A DNA stretch of 30,283 nt from CAWGCA01 sp963820955 (GTDB taxonomy: Bacteria > Pseudomonadota > Gammaproteobacteria > Chromatiales > Chromatiaceae), in the NCBI GenBank assembly GCA_963820955.1, contig CAWGCA010000005.1, positions 1 to 30,283 on the forward strand. The letters run 5' to 3'. Positions 8,653-16,363 of the stretch are shown here, piece by piece. Positions within the stretch are counted from its first letter, which is position 1, and each line of letters starts with the position of its first letter. Made by a program: the position numbers and the translations under genes. A model generated the notes under the pieces. The model made no database searches and was not told the origin of the DNA. It worked only from the letters and a program-made list of their open reading frames with translations.

Positions 8653-9438
8653 TCAGAGCTGGTTATTCACGTAGGCAAGCATTTCGTCGGTGGTGGAAAT
8701 GGCCTTCGAATTCATTTCGTATGCGCGCTGGGTCTCGATCATGTTCACCATCTCTTCCACCACGTTGACGTTGGAATTTTCCAACGACCCCTGAATCAGG
8801 GTGCCAACACCATCTTCACCAGGTGTGGCGGTGGTCGGCGAACCGCTAGCCCCCGTCTCACGAAACAGGTTTTCACCCATCGCCTCCAATCCAGTGGGAT
8901 TGATGAAATCCGCCAGTTCGATATTTCCGATCTGGGTAGGTGTCGTGTTGCCGGCCACCATGGCCGAAACGGTACCGTCCGATCCAATGGTGACGCTCAG
9001 GGTGTTGGCCGGAACACTGATCGCAGGCTCCAGTGAATAACCGCTGGCATTCACCATGTTGCCATCCGCATCGAGACCGAAAGAGCCATCCCGGGTATAG
9101 GCAATGGAGCCATTTGGGTGGAGGATCTGTAGAAAACCACGCCCCTGGACCGCAATGTCGAAGGAGTTGTCCGTCTTGGTCAGGTTACCCTGGGTATGCA
9201 ACTTCTCGCTGGCGAGGGTTCGCACCCCGGTGCCGAGTGAGAAGCCGGATGGCAACGTTGTGTCCTGTGACGACTGAGCCCCTACCTGCCTTATATTCTG
9301 ATAAATCAGGTCCGCAAACACCGCCCGGTCCCGCTTGAAGCCGGTGGTGTTGACGTTGGCCAGGTTGTTGGCGATGACAGACATGCGGGTCTGCTGGGCA
9401 TCGAGGCCGGTCTTCGCAATCCAGAGTGCCGGGTACAT
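8653..9438 (-). CDS. flgG: Flagellar distal rod protein FlgG
   Basis: A 261-residue FlgG, the major distal rod subunit. N-terminal MYPALWIAKTGLDAQQTRMS followed by VIANNLANVNTTGFKRDRAVF carries the rod/hook signature. The FlgG-specific stretch SLGTGVRTLASEKLHTQGNL (about residues 67-87) and the C-terminal SLENSNVNVVEEMVNMIETQ followed by RAYEMNSKAI are conserved. The length matches the family (about 260). Ribosome site AAAGGA lies about 9 bases before the ATG. A sigma-54 promoter sits directly upstream, just past flgF, so flgG may head its own transcript. Confidence 0.97.
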   Translation of the reverse strand: MYPALWIAKTGLDAQQTRMSVIANNLANVNTTGFKRDRAVFADLIYQNIRQVGAQSSQDTTLPSGFSLGTGVRTLASEKLHTQGNLTKTDNSFDIAVQGRGFLQILHPNGSIAYTRDGSFGLDADGNMVNASGYSLEPAISVPANTLSVTIGSDGTVSAMVAGNTTPTQIGNIELADFINPTGLEAMGENLFRETGASGSPTTATPGEDGVGTLIQGSLENSNVNVVEEMVNMIETQRAYEMNSKAISTTDEMLAYVNNQL

Positions 9439-9491
9439 AGTGTCTTATCCTTTATTGCAAACTAATCTTCATTTACTTGCTTTAATATTGA

Positions 9492-9508
9492 AGCAAGATA
9501 CTTGCCAA
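9492..9508 (-). promoter_or_regulatory. Sigma-54-type promoter upstream of flgG
   Basis: On the minus strand TTGGCAA (9508-9502), then GTATC, then TTGCT (9496-9492). The GG and GC dinucleotides are separated by exactly 10 bases, as sigma-54 requires, and the match to TTGGCAC-N5-TTGCT lacks only one base. It lies immediately past the flgF stop and about 55 bases before the flgG ATG. Confidence 0.75.
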
Positions 9509-9514
9509 TGAGCA

Positions 9515-10255
9515 CTAACCCATCCGCATGATACTGGCCAACGCCTGCTCTGCTTCGTCGGCCTCCTTCATCATCTTGACCTGCAGTTCGAATCGACGCG
9601 ACAGACCGATCATCTGCACCATTGCATCGACAATGTTGACGTTGCTGCTCTCCAGTAAACCGGTTGCCAGCTGTATATCCGCGTCTGCCGGTGCCTCCGC
9701 CCCGTCTTTCAGGCGCATCAGACTGTCCTGCCCCTTGCTCAGCCCATCGAGCGGTGGATTTACCAGCTTGATCCGGTCGATCACCGCCAATTCCGTTGCG
9801 GACTGACCGATGGGACGGATGGAGATGGTCCCATCCGCCGCGATCTCCATTTTTTCTGCCGGAGGTATGGCGATAGGCCCGTTGTTGCCGATAACCGGCA
9901 AACCATTGCCGGTGGTGAGCAGACCGTTGGTGTCCACCCGCAGGTCACCGCGACGGGTGTAGGCCTCATTCCCGTCGCGGGCCTGCACCGCAAACCAACC
10001 ATCGCCGTCAACGGCCACGTCCAGGGCCCGGCCGGTAGCCACGGCAGCGCCATGAGTCAACTCTGCCGCCGGTCGTTCGCTCATGCTGTAGACCCGGGTA
10101 GGATGACCATCACCATGAACCGGCATACTGCGAAACGTCTGCAGGTCGGCGAGAAAACCCGGGGTATTGGCGTTGGCCAGGTTGTGGCTGTTACTGGCCT
10201 GGGCCAGCAGCGTCTCCTTGGCACCACTCATGACAACATAAAGCATGCGGTCCAT
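9515..10255 (-). CDS. flgF: Flagellar proximal rod protein FlgF
   Basis: A 246-residue FlgF. MDRMLYVVMSGAKETLLAQA followed by SNSHNLANANTPGFLADLQT is the FlgF form of the rod motif (MDRMLY start). ALDVAVDGDGWFAVQARDGN and YTRRGDLRVDTNGLLTTGNG form the shared FlgF/FlgG/FlgE middle domain. The C-terminus ESSNVNIVDAMVQMIGLSRR followed by FELQVKMM is the second rod helix. It forms part of the proximal rod in the periplasm. CTGGAGAG precedes the ATG. A perfect 11-bp hairpin lies in the 69-base gap from flgE. Confidence 0.96.
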   Translation of the reverse strand: MDRMLYVVMSGAKETLLAQASNSHNLANANTPGFLADLQTFRSMPVHGDGHPTRVYSMSERPAAELTHGAAVATGRALDVAVDGDGWFAVQARDGNEAYTRRGDLRVDTNGLLTTGNGLPVIGNNGPIAIPPAEKMEIAADGTISIRPIGQSATELAVIDRIKLVNPPLDGLSKGQDSLMRLKDGAEAPADADIQLATGLLESSNVNIVDAMVQMIGLSRRFELQVKMMKEADEAEQALASIMRMG

Positions 10256-10284
10256 TGTTCTCTCCAGTTCCTAATTCCAATTTC

Positions 10285-10310
10285 CGCTTACCGGGACCAC
10301 CCGGTAAGCG
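10285..10310 (-). promoter_or_regulatory. Perfect 11-bp hairpin between flgE and flgF
   Basis: Arms CGCTTACCGGG and CCCGGTAAGCG enclose a four-base loop, 14 bases past the flgE stop. No T-run follows, so full termination is unlikely. It may protect the flgE mRNA 3' end or lower read-through, which would help hook protein be made in greater amount than the rod proteins; this is inference. Confidence 0.6.
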
Positions 10311-10324
10311 AAAGCTGGCGACTA

Positions 10325-11620
10325 CTATCTGATGTTGATTACCGTCTGGGTAACGGCGTCTGCCACCGTGATTACCTGGGCGTTGGCCTGGAAGTTACGC
10401 TGGGCAGTGATCAGATTGACCAGTTGCTCGGCGATATCCACATTCGAATTTTCCAATGCGCCGGACTGCATCAAACCGAAGCTGGATGTGCCGGCCTCAC
10501 CCAACTGCACGTCACCCGAGGTAAAGGTCTGGGCCCAGGCGGTATCACCTAACTGACGCAGACCTTGAGCATTGTTGAACTTGGCGAGGGCCACCTTACC
10601 CAGTGCCGAAGACTGACCGTTGGTGAATCGCGCAAACACGATACCCGTGCCGTCGATATCGACGCCGCTCAACCGGCCAGGTGCATAGCCGTTCTGGGTC
10701 AGATCGTTGACGGCAAAGGCCGAACCGAACTGGGTGCTGTTGTTGTAATCAAACGTCAACTGCAAAGGATTGGCACCGGGGATAGGAAAGGGTGCGTAGT
10801 CGATCTCGCCAGTGGCGAGGACGCTATCACCCGCAATTGAGGTATCCAGTGCTCCACTTTGGGTAAAGTTCATCACCGCCGCCGGAAAGGCTGCTGAAGA
10901 GGGCGGGGCAACGGATGGATTGGTAGCCGGGGTCTGGATGTTGCCATCAACGGTGGAATAGACGAGCCACTGGTTCGCTACGGTATCTGACTCCCGGTAG
11001 TACATACTGAGGGTATGAGCGGTGCCTAGGGAGTCATACACCGTGGTGGAGGTTGAATTGTCATAGGTGCTGGCAACAGCGGGATCAAAAGAGATCGCGG
11101 TAGCAATGGGTGTCCCGCTGACATCCAGATTCAAAGCCGTATTCACCCGGTCCGTGGCAGAGGGCGTTCCTGACAGGGTGGGTAACTGGAGATCAGAGGT
11201 GGAGCCCGTATTGAAATTGGTACTGCTGTTACCCACCGGGGCGAACACCTGCAAGGATTCCCCAATATGGTTCACCACTCTGCCGTCACGGTCCACGCTG
11301 AAGGCACCGGCGCGCGTGTAAGAGGTATTACCTGCTTCATCCCGCATCACGAAAAACCCCTCGCCGTTTAGAGCAAGGTCCAGATTGCTGGCGGTAAAAT
11401 TCAGATTGCCCTGGCTGAACTGCTGAGCGACACGGGTGACCTTGACGCCACGGCCGGCGGAAGTCGCGCTCACGTCCTGGATCGAGTTGGCGTAGATATC
11501 TGCAAATTCGGCCCGGGACTGTTTGAATCCGGTGGTGGCCGAGTTAGCGATATTGTGACCGGTCACTTCCAGATCGGTGGATGCGGCATCGAGACCGCTG
11601 AGTGCTATACGAAAAGGCAT
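10325..11620 (-). CDS. flgE: Flagellar hook protein FlgE
   Basis: A 431-residue hook subunit. MPFRIALSGLDAASTDLEVT followed by GHNIANSATTGFKQSRAEFA is the FlgE N-terminus. LNFTASNLDLALNGEGFFVM and YTRAGAFSVDRDGRVVNHIG form the D1 core. A variable D2 with TTVYDSLGTAHTLSMYY and a long Thr/Ser/Pro-rich segment lies around residues 140-300. The end, GALENSNVDIAEQLVNLITA followed by QRNFQANAQVITVAD, is diagnostic. It is polymerised outside the cell with FlgD as cap. Ribosome site AAGGAGC lies 7 bases before the ATG. Confidence 0.97.
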   Translation of the reverse strand: MPFRIALSGLDAASTDLEVTGHNIANSATTGFKQSRAEFADIYANSIQDVSATSAGRGVKVTRVAQQFSQGNLNFTASNLDLALNGEGFFVMRDEAGNTSYTRAGAFSVDRDGRVVNHIGESLQVFAPVGNSSTNFNTGSTSDLQLPTLSGTPSATDRVNTALNLDVSGTPIATAISFDPAVASTYDNSTSTTVYDSLGTAHTLSMYYRESDTVANQWLVYSTVDGNIQTPATNPSVAPPSSAAFPAAVMNFTQSGALDTSIAGDSVLATGEIDYAPFPIPGANPLQLTFDYNNSTQFGSAFAVNDLTQNGYAPGRLSGVDIDGTGIVFARFTNGQSSALGKVALAKFNNAQGLRQLGDTAWAQTFTSGDVQLGEAGTSSFGLMQSGALENSNVDIAEQLVNLITAQRNFQANAQVITVADAVTQTVINIR

Positions 11621-11646
11621 TTTCTCGCTCCTTAGTTAATCCGGAT

Positions 11647-12321
11647 TCAGCGGATTTCCGCTACATCATTGAATGAAACCGTGCCAAGCCCGTTCAGATT
11701 GAGGGCCAGGCCCTGCCCGGGGCCACCGATGCTGACGCTGCCGACCCGGGCCTCCATCAGGAGATAGGGGGTCACAGGCTTGTCGTCGACCATTGCCTGG
11801 GCCGTGATCTGATACTGCCCGGCGTCTGCGTATTCATCATTGTCCATCAGGCCGTCCCAGCTGAAGCTGACCTCACCCTTGGGTTGGGATCCCATACTGA
11901 TTTCCCTGACCAGCACGCCGGAAGGGTTGTAGACGGAGAGAATCAGGTTACTGGCCTGGGAATCGAGTCCAACTACCCCGTCTATGGTTCCGCCGGTGGA
12001 CAGATAACCACCGCCGGTCGGAACCAACACATCCCGCCCCACCAGATTCGCCGCCTGCAGCGACTGGTCTGACAACATAGAGTCGGTCAGGGTAGAAAAT
12101 GAGCTGTTGAGCTTGTCAATACCGGAAACGGTGGCGAACTGAGAAATCTGGGTTGCCAGTTCGGTATTATCCATCGGCTTAAACGGGTCCTGATGGGTCA
12201 GTTCTGTGACCATCAGATTCATAAAATCTTCCAGCTGCAGATTATCCTCTTTCTGCTGTTCCAGTTCCCGTGCCAACCCGAGGGTTTGATAGAGATCGGT
12301 CTCAGTGGCGATCGTATTCAT
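11647..12321 (-). CDS. flgD: Flagellar hook capping / assembly protein FlgD
   Basis: A 224-residue FlgD, the scaffold that caps the growing hook and is later replaced by FlgK. The conserved N-terminal block FMNLMVTELTHQDPFKPMDN followed by TELATQISQFATVSGIDKLN (about residues 30-70) is the family signature. Residues about 100-210 form the Tudor/Fn3-like hook-binding region (VGRDVLVPTGGGYLSTGG, then GEVSFSWDGLMDNDEYADAG). It lies between flgC and flgE in the expected order. Ribosome site AAGGAGA lies 7 bases before the ATG. Confidence 0.96.
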   Translation of the reverse strand: MNTIATETDLYQTLGLARELEQQKEDNLQLEDFMNLMVTELTHQDPFKPMDNTELATQISQFATVSGIDKLNSSFSTLTDSMLSDQSLQAANLVGRDVLVPTGGGYLSTGGTIDGVVGLDSQASNLILSVYNPSGVLVREISMGSQPKGEVSFSWDGLMDNDEYADAGQYQITAQAMVDDKPVTPYLLMEARVGSVSIGGPGQGLALNLNGLGTVSFNDVAEIR

Positions 12322-12333
12322 CGATAGTTCTCC

Positions 12334-12747
12334 TTATTCACCCAACCGCAGGGTGGCGGACAGCAATTGCTTGGCTGAATTAACGACCTCCACGTTGCTC
12401 TGGTAAGAACGGGACGCAGAGATCATATTGGCCATCTCTTCCGCCAGGTCGACGTTAGAGCGATAGATATAGCCATCCGTATCCGCCAGCGGATGATTCG
12501 GTGCATATTCCATTTTGAGGGCGGTCTGACTTTCGATCACCCCTTTCACCCCGACGCCAACCGCGGGGTCATCGGGATTGAACTGATTGAACAGCGCGCT
12601 GAAGACCGGGTGCCGTGCCCGGTAGGTCTGCTCAATACTGCTACTGACGTTATCGACGTTGGCCATGTTACTGGCCACCAGGTTTAGCCGCAGGGACTGG
12701 GCGGTCATGCCGGTTCCGGCGGTATCAAAAATCTTTAGCATAGACAT
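12334..12747 (-). CDS. flgC: Flagellar proximal rod protein FlgC
   Basis: A 137-residue FlgC at the standard length. It opens MSMLKIFDTAGTGMTAQSLR followed by LNLVASNMANVDN, continues with YRARHPVFSAL and GVGVKGVIESQTALKMEYAP followed by NHPLADTDGYIYRSNVDLAE, and ends EMANMISASRSYQSNVEVVN. These are FlgC hallmarks. It is a proximal rod subunit in the periplasm. Its ATG is only 3 bases past the flgB stop and uses a GGGGGAG site overlapping the end of flgB, so flgBC are translationally coupled. Confidence 0.97.
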   Translation of the reverse strand: MSMLKIFDTAGTGMTAQSLRLNLVASNMANVDNVSSSIEQTYRARHPVFSALFNQFNPDDPAVGVGVKGVIESQTALKMEYAPNHPLADTDGYIYRSNVDLAEEMANMISASRSYQSNVEVVNSAKQLLSATLRLGE

Positions 12748-12750
12748 GGC

Positions 12751-13140
12751 TTACTCCCCCTTGATTGCGGTCAGAAGTTTTCGGATATTGCCACTGAGGA
12801 AACGCAGACTGGCCTGATACTCGAGAGCATTGGATGCAAAGGCGGAGTGCTCCAACTGGGTATCCACGCTGTTGCCGTCCAGGCTGGGTTGCAGGGGAAC
12901 CCGATACGCCATCTGACCAGCAGGCACTATGCCCGCTTCGGCTTGGATATGGCCTGTTTGGGTAACCTGCATCCGATCCATCCGTGGCATCTGCTGTCGC
13001 AGCATCTGATGAAAATCGAAATCCCGCGCCTTGTAGCCCGGTGTATCGGCATTGGCGATGTTACCGGCCAGTACCTCCGCACGCCGCGCCTTTAGTTTCA
13101 GCGCCTGTTCGTGGATCCCGAAAGCCTCGTCGATATTCAT
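12751..13140 (-). CDS. flgB: Flagellar proximal rod protein FlgB
   Basis: A 129-residue FlgB. MNIDEAFGIHEQALKLKARR followed by AEVLAGNIANADTPGYKARD is the rod motif, and the C-terminal ALEYQASLRFLSGNIRKLLT followed by AIKGE is typical. The frame stays open 44 codons further upstream, but homology and an AGGGTG ribosome site fix the ATG at 13140. FlgB is the rod subunit nearest the MS ring and export gate. The gene heads the flgBCDEF series behind a sigma-54 promoter about 36 bases upstream. Confidence 0.96.
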   Translation of the reverse strand: MNIDEAFGIHEQALKLKARRAEVLAGNIANADTPGYKARDFDFHQMLRQQMPRMDRMQVTQTGHIQAEAGIVPAGQMAYRVPLQPSLDGNSVDTQLEHSAFASNALEYQASLRFLSGNIRKLLTAIKGE

Positions 13141-13175
13141 GCCGCACCCTGGTAGCTGTTTGACATCAGGGATGA

Positions 13176-13192
13176 AGCAGACTTTGTGCCAA
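13176..13192 (-). promoter_or_regulatory. Sigma-54-type promoter of flgB
   Basis: On the minus strand TTGGCAC (13192-13186), AAAGT, CTGCT (13180-13176): a perfect -24 element, a 10-base GG-to-GC spacing and a -12 element with one change. Transcription would start about 25 bases before the flgB ATG. RpoN plus a FleQ/FlrC-type activator driving basal-body genes is known for polar-flagellate gammaproteobacteria; the activators themselves are not in the window. Confidence 0.85.
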
Positions 13193-13405
13193 GTAGATAA
13201 TCTGTTGTTATATCTTGATTTTTTTATAGTGACTAATGGGAGAGTGGCAAGCAGAGGCCGGCAACGCGGCAATAAACATCCGCCCGGTAAAAGGCTTTTT
13301 ATCTACCAATGGAGAATGCTGTATAACCGCTTTAGAGAGATATGAGATGCCAATGGACAGGGGCCCCAGATACTGACAGGCATCGGTCCGCGGCTACACC
13401 TCGGG

Positions 13406-14254
13406 TCAGCTGCTCTTCAGCCGATAAACAATGCCGCCCAGGTCACTGACCATCTCAAACTTATCACTATGGGCAGCCAGGGATTCTGTAGAGCCGAGAA
13501 ACAGATACCCACCGGGATTCAGGATGCGAGCCATCCGCGCGAGAATATCCAGCTTCTGGGAATTGGAGAAATAGATAAGTACATTGCGGCAGAAAATAAC
13601 ATCGAATCTACCCAGTAGTTCATACCCCTTGGTCAGATTGAACTCCCGGAAACTGACCCGTCGCTTTATCTCCGGACGGACCTCCTGACAGTCACCCCTG
13701 AGCGAAAAATAACGCTCATGCATATCGACGCTCAACCCCCGGGAGGCGGATATGCCGCAGTAGTGACCTTTTCTCGCCTCATCCAGCATGCTGGATGAAA
13801 TATCTGTAGCCAGGATTTCGACAATCGCTTTCAGACGCTCGGAGTTCGCCTGTTGGTATTCATGGATCGCCATGCTGACGCTGTACGGCTCCTGGCCGGA
13901 TGAGCAGGCAGCCGACCAAAATCTCAAACGCTGAGGTAACCGCTCGGAGAGTTCCGGCATTATCCTCTCTGTCAGGAGTCGGAAATGGGCCATGTCCCGA
14001 AACCAGTAGGTCTCGTTAGTGGTCATAGCATCAATGATGCTGCTGCGAAGCCTGGGATTGGTGCCGGTACGCAACTGACGCAACAACTCTCCCACGGTAG
14101 CCACACCATATTGACGCATGAGACTGCCCAGTCGACTGGATACCAGGTACTCTTTTCCACCGCCCAGCACAATACCGCAGGCTTCCTGCAGAAACTGCTG
14201 GAACGCCTGGTAATCTCCCTGAGACAGAACCTGTCCGCCGACCAACCCTTGCAT
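13406..14254 (-). CDS. cheR: Chemotaxis protein methyltransferase CheR
   Basis: A 282-residue CheR, which methylates glutamates on chemoreceptors using S-adenosylmethionine. The N-terminal helical domain (about residues 1-75, with YLVSSRLGSLMRQYG) is followed by the Rossmann-like domain: TTNETYWFRDMAHF, the SAM motif LRFWSAACSSGQEPYSVSMA (about 110-130), ILATDISSSMLDEARKGHY, FDVIFCRNVLIYFSNSQK and LFLGSTESL near the end. The length matches the family. The ATG at 14254 has a strong GAGGAG site only 1-2 bases away, so an in-frame TTG three codons later is an alternative start. The order cheV-cheR-flgB is that of pseudomonads and vibrios. Confidence 0.95.
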   Translation of the reverse strand: MQGLVGGQVLSQGDYQAFQQFLQEACGIVLGGGKEYLVSSRLGSLMRQYGVATVGELLRQLRTGTNPRLRSSIIDAMTTNETYWFRDMAHFRLLTERIMPELSERLPQRLRFWSAACSSGQEPYSVSMAIHEYQQANSERLKAIVEILATDISSSMLDEARKGHYCGISASRGLSVDMHERYFSLRGDCQEVRPEIKRRVSFREFNLTKGYELLGRFDVIFCRNVLIYFSNSQKLDILARMARILNPGGYLFLGSTESLAAHSDKFEMVSDLGGIVYRLKSS

Positions 14255-14342
14255 GCTCCTCGTTCTTAAAAGCGTATATATTCTACCGTTGAAAGAGCCC
14301 TATCTCCGCATAAACACTGCCAACTCTCGAACATCAGTCTGC

Positions 14343-15284
14343 TCAAGCCGCTGTTTTCCGCTCTGCCGAATGAGACTTCAGCTGCTTCTGAACGATTGTA
14401 GCCAATTCATCCGGTTGGTATTTTGCCAGAAACTGATTAGCTCCGACCTTTTCAACCAAGGCTTCATTGAATACACCGCTGAGGGAAGTGTGCAGGATCA
14501 CATGCAGATTGACCAGCGCCGGATGTCTACGAATTTCGGAGGTCAGGGTGTAACCATCCATCTGCGGCATCTCCACGTCAGAGATTATCAGGGACAGGTA
14601 ATCATCGATATCCTTACCCTCCTCCACCCAGGAATTAAGCAGTTCCAGGGCCTGTCTGCCATCATTGCAGAGAATGGCCTCGACTCCGAGCTTCTCCAAT
14701 ACCCTCCTCACCTGATTTCGCGCAACCGAGGAGTCATCGGCCACCAGTGCACGCTGTACCTCACCCTGTATATTCTCCTCGATTACACCATCAGAAATCT
14801 CGTCGCTCCAGCCGATAACCTCCTCCAGTATCTTCTCAACATCAATGATCTGTACCAATTGATCATCGACCTGAGTAACAGCCGTCATATAGCAGTCCCT
14901 GACAGTTCCCTTCGGAGGAGGCATGATTGCTTCCCAGTTCCTATTCACAATATGGTCTACCGAACCGACCAGAAAGCCCTGAGTTCGCCGATTATATTCG
15001 CTGATAATAATAAAATTTCCGTCACCATTTCCCAGAGAAGCCCCTCCAATAGCCAGCGAGAGATCTATCACCGCTATCGTTTTCCCGCGCACGCTGGCAA
15101 CGCCTTTTACCACTCGGTGGGAACCTGGGATACGAGTCAGAGACGGACAGCGAATGACCTCCTGTACCTTAAACACATTGATGCCGAAACGTTGCTGGCC
15201 GATCAATCGAAACAGTAGAAGCTCCAGACGGTTGTGCCCGGCAAGCTTGGTCCGCTGATCAACTCCGTCTAAAAGTCCGGCCAT
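14343..15284 (-). CDS. cheV: Chemotaxis coupling-response protein CheV
   Basis: CheV is a CheW-like adaptor fused to a receiver domain, coupling receptors to CheA and tuned by phosphorylation. Residues about 10-165 are the CheW domain (NRLELLLFRLIGQQRFGINV, then FKVQEVIRCPSLTRIPGS, GVASVRGKTIAVIDLSLAIG). Residues about 180-305 are a REC domain with acidic residues in LVADDSS, the phosphoacceptor Asp in LIISDVEMPQMDGY, Thr in ILHTSLSG and Lys in FLAKYQPDEL. The family N-terminus MAGLLDGVDQRT favours ATG 15284; a GTG three codons upstream (15293) is an alternative. A sigma-28 promoter lies about 35 bases upstream. Confidence 0.95.
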   Translation of the reverse strand: MAGLLDGVDQRTKLAGHNRLELLLFRLIGQQRFGINVFKVQEVIRCPSLTRIPGSHRVVKGVASVRGKTIAVIDLSLAIGGASLGNGDGNFIIISEYNRRTQGFLVGSVDHIVNRNWEAIMPPPKGTVRDCYMTAVTQVDDQLVQIIDVEKILEEVIGWSDEISDGVIEENIQGEVQRALVADDSSVARNQVRRVLEKLGVEAILCNDGRQALELLNSWVEEGKDIDDYLSLIISDVEMPQMDGYTLTSEIRRHPALVNLHVILHTSLSGVFNEALVEKVGANQFLAKYQPDELATIVQKQLKSHSAERKTAA

Positions 15285-15317
15285 AGTACTCACACCAAGT
15301 GTTCCTTGTTGTTCGGC

Positions 15318-15344
15318 TTAGCGGCGGGAGTTTCAGTGGCTTTA
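15318..15344 (-). promoter_or_regulatory. Sigma-28 (FliA)-type promoter of cheV
   Basis: On the minus strand TAAAG (15344-15340), 14 bases, GCCGCTAA (15325-15318). The spacing is exact and the -10 matches GCCGATAA at 7 of 8 positions, the best of the three FliA-like sites in the window. It lies in the cheV-flgA divergent intergenic region. Confidence 0.8.
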
Positions 15345-15417
15345 ACCCTGAAAAAACATGAACCTTCATAAGGTTTGCTGCCCTTGCTTCAAAAACCATC
15401 ACAACTACCAAGCTGTA

Positions 15418-15434
15418 TCGGCACACTGTTTGCA
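15418..15434 (+). promoter_or_regulatory. Sigma-54-type promoter of flgA
   Basis: TCGGCAC (15418-15424), ACTGT, TTGCA (15430-15434). GG and GC are separated by exactly 10 bases, and the -12 TTGCA is perfect; the -24 differs from TTGGCAC at one base. It is about 80 bases before the flgA ATG and points away from the sigma-28 promoter of cheV. Confidence 0.75.
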
Positions 15435-15513
15435 TCTGTTCCAGAAGTGTTTCGAACGTCAAGTTTTTGGCAGCAATCTCTGTCTCACCCGCTCTGACAG
15501 AACAGGTAACATC

Positions 15514-16215
15514 ATGCGTACACAGCAACTATGGCTCCCTTTACTCCTTTCACTAGTGGGGATTGCACAGCAGACCAACGCCAGCCTTCAATCCCATGAC
15601 AGTATCCGTGCAGCAGCAAAGGAACATACGTTCAAGCAATTCGGAGACTCACGGGATGACCACCGGGTGACAGTTGGACACTTGGACAGCCGGCTGCGTC
15701 TTAGCAATTGCAGCAAAAAGCTGGAGGCCTTTTCTCCTCCCGGCAGACGTAACAAACACAAACAAACGGTTGGCGTGCGTTGTTCCGGCGCAGAACCCTG
15801 GACTCTCTATGTCCCGGTGACAGTCAGCACCCTAAAGAAAATCCTTGTAGCGGAACGCGAACTTCCCCGGGGAAGCATCGTTACCCGAGAAGATATCTCG
15901 CTGCAAGAAAGGGATGTGGCTGCGCTGCATAAGGGCTACCTGGAAATCCCGGAAAAAATAATCGGCCACACCTTGAAACGCTCTCTGCATAAAAACGATG
16001 TAATAACTCCAGGCCAGCTGCTCATCCCCCACACGGTTAAGCGTGGCAGTCAGGTCACCATTCTGGCCAAGGTCGGCGCGTTGCAGGTTCGGATGAATGG
16101 AAAGGCCCTGAGTGACGGATCGAAAGGCGAACAGATCCCGGTTTTGAACAACAGTTCGAAGCGTCAGATCGAGGCCATTGTAATCGCACCTGGGATTGTC
16201 GAAGTATCCATGTAG
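15514..16215 (+). CDS. flgA: Flagellar P-ring assembly chaperone FlgA
   Basis: A 233-residue periplasmic chaperone needed to assemble FlgI into the P ring. It starts with a Sec signal peptide (MRTQQLWLPLLLSLVGIAQQ then TNA). The mature part has LDSRLRLSNCSKKLEAFSPP, TVGVRCSGAEPWTLYVPVTV, then the SAF domain (VAERELPRGSIVTREDISLQ, about residues 110-170) and a C-terminal LIPHTVKRGSQVTILAKVGA plus VMNGKAL-like element. The frame is open 52 codons upstream, but the signal peptide and the sigma-54 promoter inside that extension place the start at ATG 15514. It is divergent from cheV, as in pseudomonads. Confidence 0.94.
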   Translation: MRTQQLWLPLLLSLVGIAQQTNASLQSHDSIRAAAKEHTFKQFGDSRDDHRVTVGHLDSRLRLSNCSKKLEAFSPPGRRNKHKQTVGVRCSGAEPWTLYVPVTVSTLKKILVAERELPRGSIVTREDISLQERDVAALHKGYLEIPEKIIGHTLKRSLHKNDVITPGQLLIPHTVKRGSQVTILAKVGALQVRMNGKALSDGSKGEQIPVLNNSSKRQIEAIVIAPGIVEVSM

Positions 16216-16300
16216 AATATTGATATTAATATGTTTTTTATATCCGGCAGAGGAACTCTATTCGTCTTCCCAGAAGGACTTTTATAACTGCCAACCACGC

Positions 16301-16327
16301 TAAAGCTTTACTACCCCTGGCCGCTAC
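16301..16327 (+). promoter_or_regulatory. Sigma-28 (FliA)-type promoter of flgM
   Basis: TAAAG (16301-16305), 14 bases, GCCGCTAC (16320-16327), again TAAA-N15-GCCG with a 6 of 8 match to the -10 consensus. It lies about 37 bases before the flgM ATG. FliA-dependent flgM expression is the classical feedback loop, since FlgM inhibits FliA. Confidence 0.75.
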
Positions 16328-16363
16328 TCTTGAACGAGGATCTCGCAGGAAGGCAGGTGTGAA

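Noticed and set aside
7843..9036. Long plus-strand open frame (397 codons) opposite flgI, flgH and flgG
   Set aside because: It is antisense to three well-conserved genes, spans their boundaries, and its translation has no domain or ribosome site. GC-rich codon usage opens such frames.
14253..15218. Long plus-strand open frame (321 codons) opposite cheV
   Set aside because: It is an antisense shadow of a clear CheV gene with promoter; its translation is not protein-like and matches nothing.
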